Shown here in pieces: positions 8,374-15,904 of a stretch of 64,000 nt of DNA (positions within the stretch are counted from its first letter, which is position 1; the number at the start of each line of letters is the position of its first letter). The notes beneath the pieces are model-generated. The model saw only the letters and a list, made by a program, of their open reading frames with translations, ran no database searches and was not told the DNA's origin. The position numbers and the translations under genes were made by a program. Source of the stretch: Chryseobacterium rhizoplanae (GTDB taxonomy: Bacteria > Bacteroidota > Bacteroidia > Flavobacteriales > Weeksellaceae); contig NZ_FXTC01000002.1 of NCBI RefSeq assembly GCF_900182655.1, positions 124,001 through 188,000 on the forward strand. The letters are read 5' to 3'.

Positions 8374-8628
8374 ATGGCAAATCATAAATCAGCACTAAAG
8401 AGAATCAGACAAAACGAAACTAGAAGACTTCGTAACAGATATTACCACAAGACTGCTAGAACAGCTTTAAAAGCTTTAAGAAATGAAGAGAACAAAGCTG
8501 CTGCTACAGAACAACTGCCAAAAGTTATCGCTTTATTGGATAAATTAGCTAAGAAAAATATTATCCACAAGAACAAAGCAGCTAACTTGAAAAGCAAATT
8601 GACAAAGCACGTTAATAAATTAGCGTAA
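8374..8628 (+). CDS. rpsT: 30S ribosomal protein bS20
   Basis: The 84-residue protein begins [15 protein letters not shown], the classic bS20 N-terminus. It binds 16S rRNA early in small-subunit assembly. The whole chain is basic, helical and rich in Lys and Ala, and its length is normal. A longer frame from a TTG at 8353 exists, but that TTG is part of the promoter -7 box. The ATG at 8374 is therefore the real start. tRNA-Glu genes lie on both sides; the three downstream copies may be co-transcribed, since no terminator is seen between rpsT and the first of them. Confidence 0.97.
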   Translation: MANHKSALKRIRQNETRRLRNRYYHKTARTALKALRNEENKAAATEQLPKVIALLDKLAKKNIIHKNKAANLKSKLTKHVNKLA

Positions 8629-8638
8629 AAATATAGCT

Positions 8639-8710
8639 GGCCCGTTCGTCTATCGGTTAGGACCTCAGATTTTCATTCTGGTAAGAGGGGTTCGATTCCC
8701 CTACGGGCTA
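8639..8710 (+). tRNA. tRNA-Glu (anticodon TTC), copy 2
   Basis: A cloverleaf with acceptor GGCCCGT/ACGGGCT, anticodon stem CAGA/TCTG with TTC in the loop, and T arm GGGGTTCGATTCCCC. The 3' CCA is not encoded. It begins 10 nt after the rpsT stop codon and is identical to copies 3 and 4. Confidence 0.95.
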
Positions 8711-8793
8711 CTTACATCTTATAAAACCACTGTAACAATAGTGGTTTTATAAAGATCACAGTAGAAAAAAGCTATATTAAAATAAATCTAACC

Positions 8794-8865
8794 GGCCCGT
8801 TCGTCTATCGGTTAGGACCTCAGATTTTCATTCTGGTAAGAGGGGTTCGATTCCCCTACGGGCTA
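8794..8865 (+). tRNA. tRNA-Glu (anticodon TTC), copy 3
   Basis: The 72-nt gene is identical to copies 2 and 4. CCA is not encoded. The spacers on each side (83 and 66 nt) are unrelated to each other. A weak hairpin (AAAACCACTGT with ACAGTGGTTTT, 8723-8747 region) lies between copies 2 and 3. Confidence 0.95.
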
Positions 8866-8931
8866 CAAGATTAAGAGTTGACACTTATAAAAACAAAAGC
8901 TAACACATTATTTCGGTAATGGAAGATAGAG

Positions 8932-9003
8932 GGCCCGTTCGTCTATCGGTTAGGACCTCAGATTTTCATTCTGGTAAGAGGGGTTCGATTCCCCTACGGG
9001 CTA
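8932..9003 (+). tRNA. tRNA-Glu (anticodon TTC), copy 4
   Basis: The 72-nt gene is identical to copies 2 and 3 and has no encoded CCA. It is followed directly by a hairpin with a run of eight T, which ends the array. Confidence 0.95.
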
Positions 9004-9004
9004 C

Positions 9005-9035
9005 AAAAGGATTTTTTCGAAAGTCCTTTTTTTTG
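9005..9035 (+). terminator. Terminator of the rpsT/tRNA-Glu array
   Basis: AAAGGA and TCCTTT pair around an inner TTTTCGAAA region, followed by a long T-run. The 9036-9309 stretch after it is AT-rich and holds nothing I can support. Confidence 0.6.
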
Positions 9036-9309
9036 TTTTACATACATTCAGGCCATCTTTACCCGGAAATATCTTATCTATTTGATCACCAGATCTCCCA
9101 AATTACCACACTACCCTTCCATTTTGGGAATTCTTCATTGAATTACATCTAACAATATCAACAAGAGATGCCCTTCAATTTTGCATCTGTATGTTATACA
9201 ATCCAATTGAATCAACAGTCTGTGTTACCCTATGACACAGGTATATTAAATTTCATTAAAAATATCACCAATAATGGAAATATTATTTTTTACTTGGTCT
9301 ATTAATTCT

Positions 9310-9317
9310 TAAATTTG
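9310..9317 (+). promoter_or_regulatory. -7 box of the first T9SS paralogue
   Basis: TAAATTTG lies 30 bp before the ATG at 9348. Because the alternative TTG start at 9315 falls inside this box, it supports the ATG start. Confidence 0.5.
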
Positions 9318-9347
9318 GCTAAAACTATTCACAATAAAATAAATAAC

Positions 9348-10112
9348 ATGAAAATTAATTTACATTCGGGGAACTTTAAGGCTGGATTAATGGCTTTATT
9401 TTTATTTTCAGCCAGCACATTATCTTTTGCACAAAACAGAATTTATGCACACGCTCAGAGCTCAGGTGTATTTGGAGTTGCATGCCTGGGATGCCACATC
9501 GAGAATCCTTTGAATGCAGTTGGGTATAACGAAGATGACTATTCAACAATGGTGTTGGGAACAGCTTTGTTAGGTGGAATTCAACAAACACTGATTTTCC
9601 CTGACCTAAGATCAGACACAAGACTGGTTGTAGGAATCGGGACAGACAACATCCCGTTATCTGTACAGTTATTAAGCGGAGTAACTCTTGAAACCATGAA
9701 TGGAGGCACTTCTAATGACGACCGCAGAACGATAGATGTAAGTCTTCTTAAACTGGGAGCAATACCCAACAGAGGAACAGTAGAATTCAAGCCAACAAAA
9801 CCTTATGACGGGATCAGAATAGGTTTAACCGGAGGTGTATTAAGCCTGGGCGGAGGATTCAGAATTTATTATGCTTATCAGGATCCATTGATCAGCATTA
9901 TGGCTCACAGCCAAAACGGTCAGGTTACTCTTGGAGGAAATGTTCCGGTAGAAGGTTCAGAAGTCACATTATTCAACACATCCGGAAAAGAAGTATTCCG
10001 CTCCACATTAAAATCAAACACTTTTGAACCCAGACAATCTGAAGGCATTTATATTATGAATGTGCAAACTAAAGAAGGAAAAACATATTCGCGAAAAATT
10101 TTAATTAAATAA
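9348..10112 (+). CDS. Secreted protein with T9SS type A sorting domain (tandem paralogue 1)
   Basis: The 254-residue product starts MKINLHSGNFKAG and has a signal peptide ending near SFAQ (about residue 29). The middle part is beta-rich and carries CLGCHIENPLNAVGYNEDD. The last 70 or so residues form a type IX sorting domain: NTSGKEVFRSTL, then GIYIMNVQTKEGK and a basic KILIK end. T9SS substrates cross the outer membrane and are usually attached to the surface or released. CLGCH looks like a haem-c site, but the paralogue has CLGCG, so haem is unlikely. The protein is closely related to the next gene along its whole length. Its function is unknown. Confidence 0.85.
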   Translation: MKINLHSGNFKAGLMALFLFSASTLSFAQNRIYAHAQSSGVFGVACLGCHIENPLNAVGYNEDDYSTMVLGTALLGGIQQTLIFPDLRSDTRLVVGIGTDNIPLSVQLLSGVTLETMNGGTSNDDRRTIDVSLLKLGAIPNRGTVEFKPTKPYDGIRIGLTGGVLSLGGGFRIYYAYQDPLISIMAHSQNGQVTLGGNVPVEGSEVTLFNTSGKEVFRSTLKSNTFEPRQSEGIYIMNVQTKEGKTYSRKILIK

Positions 10113-10126
10113 ACGATACGATAAAT

Positions 10127-10157
10127 GCGGCAGACTTTTGAGCTGCCGCTTTTTTTT
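10127..10157 (+). terminator. Terminator after T9SS paralogue 1
   Basis: GCGGCAG and CTGCCGC pair and are followed by eight T. The next 160 bp up to the second paralogue are very AT-rich and carry only a poor TAAATTTA -7-like match. Confidence 0.85.
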
Positions 10158-10325
10158 GTATTCATTTTCAGAGAAATACACAAAATAATTTCATTAAATA
10201 AAATAAATTCATAATTACAAATATCAACAAATTATTAACATTTCACATAAATATGAAATAAAATAAGCAACATAATCAATTTATTTATAAATTTACAAAA
10301 AACTAAAATCCAAAATTTTATACAT

Positions 10326-11114
10326 ATGAAAACTTATTTATTACTTGGCCAACGCACAATGAAAGCTGCAGTTTTGGCATCATTCCTATTTTTAACAAGC
10401 ACAATGTCTTTTGCACAAATTGTGAAAACCTATGCAAGCAGTCAAACCAATCAGGTATTGGGAGTATGTTTAGGCTGCGGAGTACTGAATCCTCAAAATG
10501 CATTGGGAAGTAACGAAGATGACTACTCAACGATCCAGGTTTCAGTAGGTCTCCTGGCAAGAACAGAACAGACATTGATCTTCCCAACGACCAATATCGC
10601 CAACAACACCAATAAACTTGTCATTGGTATTGGTTCAAATGGTACTCCACTATCTGCTCAGGTATTGGGAGGGGTAACAATTGAGACATTCAATGGGCAG
10701 GTTTCTAACAATGACGCTCAAAATCTTAACAGTAATATACTCAACCTTGGAGCGGGAGACCCTAGCAAAGGTGAAATTGAGCTTACTATGAATATTCCTT
10801 TTGACCGTATCAAAATCAATGTGAATTCAGGATTACTGAGTATTGGCGGTGAGCTTAGAGTATACTACGGATATCAGTACAAAGATCCGTACATCAATTT
10901 CATGGCACACAGTGAGCATGGACAGTTTACTCTTGACAAAAATATTTCTGCACAAGGTTCGGAAGTTACTCTGACCAATACTTCAGGAAAAGAGGTATTC
11001 CGTTCCAAGCTGACATCCAATACATTTGAAACAAAGCAACCACAAGGAGTATATATTATGAACCTTACTACAAAAGAAGGAAAAACATATTCTAAAAAGG
11101 TGATCATCAAATAA
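10326..11114 (+). CDS. Secreted protein with T9SS type A sorting domain (tandem paralogue 2)
   Basis: The 262-residue protein has a signal peptide ending at SFAQ (about residue 30). Its layout follows paralogue 1: CLGCGVLNPQNALGSNEDDYSTI, then a beta-rich middle and a T9SS sorting tail (NTSGKEVFRSKL, GVYIMNLTTKEGK, KKVIIK). The C-terminal 60 residues are the most conserved part between the two. Each gene has its own terminator, so they are probably separate transcripts that arose by tandem duplication. The domain in the middle is not recognised; similar Cys-x2-Cys-x3-NPxNA starts are common in flavobacterial surface proteins. Confidence 0.85.
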   Translation: MKTYLLLGQRTMKAAVLASFLFLTSTMSFAQIVKTYASSQTNQVLGVCLGCGVLNPQNALGSNEDDYSTIQVSVGLLARTEQTLIFPTTNIANNTNKLVIGIGSNGTPLSAQVLGGVTIETFNGQVSNNDAQNLNSNILNLGAGDPSKGEIELTMNIPFDRIKINVNSGLLSIGGELRVYYGYQYKDPYINFMAHSEHGQFTLDKNISAQGSEVTLTNTSGKEVFRSKLTSNTFETKQPQGVYIMNLTTKEGKTYSKKVIIK

Positions 11115-11133
11115 GGAAGATCCATACAGGTCA

Positions 11134-11170
11134 AACCCGGCAAGCTTTTCAAGCTTGCCGGGTTTTTTTA
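11134..11170 (+). terminator. Terminator after T9SS paralogue 2
   Basis: A 14-bp perfect stem (11134-11147 with 11151-11164) around the loop TTC is followed by a T-run. Confidence 0.92.
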
Positions 11171-11217
11171 TAGGGGTAATGTATTATTATATGTGATAAA
11201 ATATTTCTATCACTTCA

Positions 11218-11248
11218 TTAAAAACCCTGACCAAAACTGGTCAGGGTT
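11218..11248 (-). terminator. Terminator of the cobalamin operon
   Basis: AACCCTGACCA (11223-11233) and TGGTCAGGGTT (11238-11248) form an 11-bp stem. Read on the minus strand it is followed by a T-run. It lies 29 bp beyond the stop of the last gene of the operon. Confidence 0.85.
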
Positions 11249-11276
11249 ATATTAACAAGATTTATCTAAAATAGTA

Positions 11277-13535
11277 TTAGTTTTTGATTACTTTTTGTTG
11301 ATATACTGCTTTATCTGTAACTGCTTTCAAAATATAAATACCTTTTGGAAGTGCACTTACATTGATTTGTCCGTTGTTCAGCTGAACATTAACCATTCTT
11401 CCTGAAGCATCATACATAGAAACATTCTGGATTTTCTCCTGAGTTTTAAGAGTAAGGATATCGGTAACCGGATTCGGGTAAATACCGAATTCAAGTTTCT
11501 TCACTTCAGCGGTTGCCAAAGTAGTTCCTAAACTGTTTACACTCACCGTTTTTTCTACCAGCTTACCGTTTGAGTTAAAGCTGATCACAATATCAGAAGT
11601 TCCTGAAACAAGAGGTGTCAAAACCAATTCATCATTCTCATTAATCGCTGCGGAAACTGCTGTAGGATTACTGTTTGATTTGATAGATTTCACTACGGAT
11701 ACCACCATATTATCAGCATCGGAAACTATTGTTTTCAGATCTATTGCAGTAGTACTTGCAGCTGTAAGCTGTGAAGGTAAAGTATTGCTTACTACAGGAA
11801 CCGAATTATTGGTAAATACCGTCAGAGAAGGGAACCAGTAGTAATCATTCAACGTTTTTGTATTGATAAGAGTTCCGCTCATATTATAAGTATGGATCCA
11901 GTTTTTCTGATAGTGTGCACCGTATCCGCTTTCTGTTGTGTTCAGAACAAGTTCACCGGTAACAGGGTTTACACGAAGTGCCGCACCATAAGGAATTTGC
12001 TTAAACTGTCCTGTCTGCCCGGGAATGGCAGCAAAGTTTTCATTAAATGTTTTCGTTGTAACATCAAATCTTACAATCTGTGTTCCTGAACTCCAGCTGC
12101 TGATTGAATTGATCCAGTATAAAGCATTTTCTTTATTACTTGCTGTAAATCTCCCTGCATGCCATGCTCCCCAGTCTCCGATATATTTGGTAGTAGGAAT
12201 ATTATAAACCTGTGTTGCAAAGGTAGTAGGATTGATGCTGATCAGCTTCTGATCCTGAATTCCCCATACACTTCCGTCTTTAGCCTGAACCACTGAGTAG
12301 AAACCTCCTGCAATTGTACTGATCACGGTATCTGTATTAGGATTAATGACTAAAATCCCTACCCCTTGTTTCACCGCAAATACATATTGTGAAGTACGGA
12401 TCATATTTCCAATCTGGCCGTTGCCACCTGTTCCGGCAATCAGGGAACCTACCTGCAGATTATCAATATTGAAAAGAACGATTCCGGTAGAAGTACCAAT
12501 ATATCCTTTATGTTCGTTCACTCCCACAAATGATCTTCCGTCTCCGCCACCAATTATATTAAAGCCGGCAATTTTCTGCATAGTCTGTGCATTGGCAACC
12601 ACAAGTCTTCCACCTGGAGTATATTGAGTATCTCCCCCATCGGCAGCCTGTTTTGATACAAAATAGAATTTATCGCCATAGATTGTTCCGTATTGTGTAG
12701 TTGCACCGAAAGCCTGATTGTTGTTTGCATTACTGTACACGCGGTAATTGATCTGACCGTTATTATCAATGAAGTTTACAGAACCGTTGGTATGGCCAAA
12801 CCATTCTTCATTCACCATGAAATATCCGTTGGTAAAGTTGTTGGAAGCTACATACGGAGAAACGGGAGTAACGGTAGAGGATACAGGTGTTTGATTAAAG
12901 CCTACATTAAAATTCCACACATCCCATGAACCGTTTTCCAATACACGTGAAGAAGCTCCTACGCTAGAATATCCGAAATCAGCATCTGCAGGATTCTTTA
13001 CCCAATAAGACCAATATCCGTTAACTGTCCATCCGGACTGCCAGTGATCGTTAGCGGCATCTACGATGGTATAGCTGTCAAAATCATACGCTGTAGTATT
13101 GACAAACCCATTTACCGGATATAACGGATAAGTGGTATTTCCATTTTTGATCAAAGCATTGGTACCTTGACCGTTCAAGTCAAAACCAATTCCTCCAACA
13201 GCTGATCCAAATTGTGTTCCCTGATACAGCAATGTGTATAGTCTGTGATCTGCTTTAGCAATCGCTTTAAGCATATCTTCACCTGTAGCATTTCCGTCCC
13301 ATTTGAATCCCCACACCATCGCATCAGGATTTTTACTGTCGTTCCACTGTACTACAAAAGCAGCCTGGTTAGCTCCCGATCCTACCCAATACTGGATATC
13401 AGAAAAACTGATCGTAGTGGTGTTAAGATTGCTGATCCCTGAAATATCATTTCTGGGAACACCCTGAACTTTTATCTGTGCATTTGATACGCATGCAAAC
13501 AGAAAAAGCATCATAAAAAGATAAAACTTTTTCAT
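11277..13535 (-). CDS. Large secreted beta-propeller-like protein with T9SS tail, last gene of the B12 operon
   Basis: The 752-residue protein has a signal peptide (1-19, ending SNAQ). The N-terminal 220 residues hold a compact domain with GFKWDGNATGEDMLKAI and several Trp-rich strands. A repeat region follows (about 240-560) that looks like a DUF5074/YncE-type beta-propeller, as in NAQTMQKIAGFNIIGGGDG and NIDNLQVGSLIAGTGG. After a bacterial Ig-like stretch the protein ends in a T9SS sorting domain (IYPNPVTDILTL, GIYILKAVTDK). It is 28 bp downstream of a lipoprotein gene and under the same cobalamin riboswitch. By context it may bind corrinoids at the surface; no activity can be proved from the sequence. 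Confidence 0.82.
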   Translation of the reverse strand: MKKFYLFMMLFLFACVSNAQIKVQGVPRNDISGISNLNTTTISFSDIQYWVGSGANQAAFVVQWNDSKNPDAMVWGFKWDGNATGEDMLKAIAKADHRLYTLLYQGTQFGSAVGGIGFDLNGQGTNALIKNGNTTYPLYPVNGFVNTTAYDFDSYTIVDAANDHWQSGWTVNGYWSYWVKNPADADFGYSSVGASSRVLENGSWDVWNFNVGFNQTPVSSTVTPVSPYVASNNFTNGYFMVNEEWFGHTNGSVNFIDNNGQINYRVYSNANNNQAFGATTQYGTIYGDKFYFVSKQAADGGDTQYTPGGRLVVANAQTMQKIAGFNIIGGGDGRSFVGVNEHKGYIGTSTGIVLFNIDNLQVGSLIAGTGGNGQIGNMIRTSQYVFAVKQGVGILVINPNTDTVISTIAGGFYSVVQAKDGSVWGIQDQKLISINPTTFATQVYNIPTTKYIGDWGAWHAGRFTASNKENALYWINSISSWSSGTQIVRFDVTTKTFNENFAAIPGQTGQFKQIPYGAALRVNPVTGELVLNTTESGYGAHYQKNWIHTYNMSGTLINTKTLNDYYWFPSLTVFTNNSVPVVSNTLPSQLTAASTTAIDLKTIVSDADNMVVSVVKSIKSNSNPTAVSAAINENDELVLTPLVSGTSDIVISFNSNGKLVEKTVSVNSLGTTLATAEVKKLEFGIYPNPVTDILTLKTQEKIQNVSMYDASGRMVNVQLNNGQINVSALPKGIYILKAVTDKAVYQQKVIKN

Positions 13536-13563
13536 TTTTTATTAATTTAAATAGATTGAATTA

Positions 13564-14757
13564 TTATTTGAAATGTAAATCGTAAGCCCCTGCCACTTCT
13601 GTAGAAACTTCACCCAGCCAGCCAGCTTCCTGGTTGACTCCTGTGTATATTTTCATAAAATCGACTCCGGGAAGTTTTACATATTTTCCGTTTCTGTCTA
13701 CGGCCCAGGAAATATCAATATTGGATGCTTCATCATTATTCGGGGCATTATCAGCATATCCGAAATCATATGATTTCCCTACCCAATAGGATCCGTCCCC
13801 GTTCTGATCGTAAAAATTATTCGCCAGTCTTGTTCCGGAAAATCCGTAAGAACTTTCGGTAAACCATAAAGGATAATAGCTTTGTGCATGGAAGGTATTT
13901 TTTGTTTTAAAACCCTGATTCCCCAGATTGTCACTCCATTTTATATATTCTACATCGGTCTGCCAGAATTCGGTTCCGGATACGGGAGTTTTATTTTCAT
14001 CAGGCTTATGATATGTGATACTGTAATCTCTTACGGTTGCGTTTTTAAAATATTCGCTGCCTGCAATTTCGTACCATTCATCATTATCCGGTTTTCCATT
14101 TTTGTTTCTGTCGTAGGCTACCATAATAATTCCCGGTTCACAAGAGCCGGAACGCTGATCAGCAGCATCATTTCCAAAGAATGCATTCCCCAGTACTTTA
14201 AAATCCCTTCCATTCAGATTGGGAATCGTATGATCAAAACCAAACACTACATATCCACCATATCCGCCCAGGCTGATCATGGTAGAATTACCTCCCACCA
14301 ACGATTCATTTGCTTTCTGAAGCATATTTGCAGCCGTATTTCCAGGTGAATATTCCGGAATCTCGTTCATGAATTGTCCTACAGCAGGACGGAACTCTAA
14401 TACTTTAGCGATATATTTACTGTAAGGTGTTTTTTCTTTGGTAACGATGATTTTAGAGTGATAAACCTGTTCATTCCCTTTATTATTAATTTTTAAAGTC
14501 AAAGGATAAGCCTCTGCCGTTGGACTAATAAATTCAAGTTCCGAATTCTGAGAGATAATGGAATCATTGATACTCCATGTGACGGATCCTGAAGCATTGG
14601 TAGGAATATTCAACACTCTCAAACGCTCAATGGTATAGGAATCATCAAGACCATTAAAGGTAAATTCATCCTGATCATCATGTTTACAGGCTATCACTCC
14701 TACAAGGAAGATTGATAAAACTCCGATTTTTAAATAAGTAAAGGTATTTCTGTTCAT
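13564..14757 (-). CDS. Surface lipoprotein of the B12 uptake operon
   Basis: The 397-residue protein has a lipobox (VGVIACKHDD; Cys24), with acidic residues after the Cys as in surface-exported Bacteroidetes lipoproteins. A short N-terminal Ig/PKD-like domain (about 35-105) precedes a beta-rich domain with GGYGGYVVFGFDH, NGKPDNDEWYEIAGSEY and GDGSYWVGKSYDFGYADN. It lies between the BtuG-like and T9SS genes, 13 bp from the former. Similar cell-surface proteins occur next to BtuB/BtuG in Bacteroides. I infer a role in cobalamin capture; the exact family is not certain. Confidence 0.75.
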   Translation of the reverse strand: MNRNTFTYLKIGVLSIFLVGVIACKHDDQDEFTFNGLDDSYTIERLRVLNIPTNASGSVTWSINDSIISQNSELEFISPTAEAYPLTLKINNKGNEQVYHSKIIVTKEKTPYSKYIAKVLEFRPAVGQFMNEIPEYSPGNTAANMLQKANESLVGGNSTMISLGGYGGYVVFGFDHTIPNLNGRDFKVLGNAFFGNDAADQRSGSCEPGIIMVAYDRNKNGKPDNDEWYEIAGSEYFKNATVRDYSITYHKPDENKTPVSGTEFWQTDVEYIKWSDNLGNQGFKTKNTFHAQSYYPLWFTESSYGFSGTRLANNFYDQNGDGSYWVGKSYDFGYADNAPNNDEASNIDISWAVDRNGKYVKLPGVDFMKIYTGVNQEAGWLGEVSTEVAGAYDLHFK

Positions 14758-14770
14758 TTCTTAAGTTTGG

Positions 14771-15904
14771 TTATTTGTATAAAAAAGCGAAGTGAGCCGG
14801 AATATTTCCGCCCTCTGTCTTCCATTTAAAATGTCCGTTTTTATCAAAGCAGTACACAAATCCAAGAGAAACATAATTCCTGGCATCTGTGATATAGATA
14901 TCTTCTGTGATTGGGTTTACAGCAATTCCGTAAGGTGTTTTAATTGCAGTTTCGTATTCTTTATCAAAAATTCTGTTGGCAATGATCTGTTCTGTTTTTA
15001 CATCGATTATCCCAAAGCTCTTTTTATAGCTGTGGGTATTGTAATTGAATTCGTTTCCGTAGAAATAGAGTTTATCATTCACTATTGTCATTTCATTCAC
15101 GGCGAGATGGAAATCTTTCTTGACAATCCCCGTTGCCGCATCTATAAGGTATAAGCTGGAAGGAATGTTATAGTAATCTCCTCTTGAGCTTACATACAGA
15201 TCACCATAATTGTCTTTTTTAATATGATGAAGATTGATCGCAACATTTAATTTCTGAATTTCAGTAAAAGTGTTCAGATCAATTACTGAAACAGTATTAT
15301 CATAATCGGGAGCTTTATATCCTCCGGAATTGGCAACAAACAATGTATTCCCTACAATTTCCAATTCTTCAGGCTGATATCCCACTACCACTTCACGCTG
15401 GATAGAAAGAGAAGTGGTGTCAATTTCCACCACTTTTCCCTTGGGTGCTTTTGGATTAATTGCTACCGGACCTGCATAACTGCTGGCATATGCTTTCCCG
15501 TCTTTGAAGGTTAAATAACGGCAGTTTTGTAACGGAATAGAAGTGATACGTTTAGCTGTTTTGGCATCCAATACCTCAATTTTATTGGAAACATTGACTA
15601 CGATATATAGTTTGCTTCCGTAAACTTTGATATCATTTCCTACATCTCCCAGTTCTTTTACTACATTGGGATTAATTTCTGCATAGATGTTCCTGTAATA
15701 GGTTCCTTTGGTATAATCAAAAAAGTCCAGCGTACATTTATTGCTCCCCATATTCCCTTCGTTCAGCATATAGAATCCTTTTATTGCTGTATTTTCTGAA
15801 GGAAGTCCTTCCACTACTTCCTGACGGACGATGATATCATCTGTACGGCATGAGGTAAGAAAAGCTAAAGCAAGAAACAGAAAATAAAAGTTCAGTTTTC
15901 TCAT
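14771..15904 (-). CDS. BtuG-like beta-propeller lipoprotein (cobalamin capture)
   Basis: The 377-residue lipoprotein has the lipobox LAFLTSCRTDD (Cys19). It is built of short repeats of the YncE/DUF5074 beta-propeller type, for example KIEVLDAKTAKRITSIPL, VVEIDTTSLSIQREVVVGYQPEELEI and NTVSVIDLNTFTEIQKL. BtuG proteins of Bacteroides have this fold, sit on top of BtuB and bind cobalamin very tightly. Here the gene overlaps the upstream BtuB-like receptor by 4 bp (ATGA). With the cobalamin riboswitch upstream, this makes a BtuG role likely. Binding itself is inference. Confidence 0.82.
   Translation of the reverse strand: MRKLNFYFLFLALAFLTSCRTDDIIVRQEVVEGLPSENTAIKGFYMLNEGNMGSNKCTLDFFDYTKGTYYRNIYAEINPNVVKELGDVGNDIKVYGSKLYIVVNVSNKIEVLDAKTAKRITSIPLQNCRYLTFKDGKAYASSYAGPVAINPKAPKGKVVEIDTTSLSIQREVVVGYQPEELEIVGNTLFVANSGGYKAPDYDNTVSVIDLNTFTEIQKLNVAINLHHIKKDNYGDLYVSSRGDYYNIPSSLYLIDAATGIVKKDFHLAVNEMTIVNDKLYFYGNEFNYNTHSYKKSFGIIDVKTEQIIANRIFDKEYETAIKTPYGIAVNPITEDIYITDARNYVSLGFVYCFDKNGHFKWKTEGGNIPAHFAFLYK

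Noticed and set aside
8919..9152. 77-codon plus-strand ORF across the last tRNA-Glu
   Set aside because: It reads through a tRNA gene and its terminator and has no coding character.
9478..9494. CLGCH in the first T9SS paralogue as a haem c attachment site
   Set aside because: The close paralogue has CLGCG at the same place, and no other cytochrome feature is present.
10318..10587. 89-codon minus-strand ORF over the start of the second T9SS paralogue
   Set aside because: It is opposite a well-supported gene with a signal peptide, and such shadows are expected.
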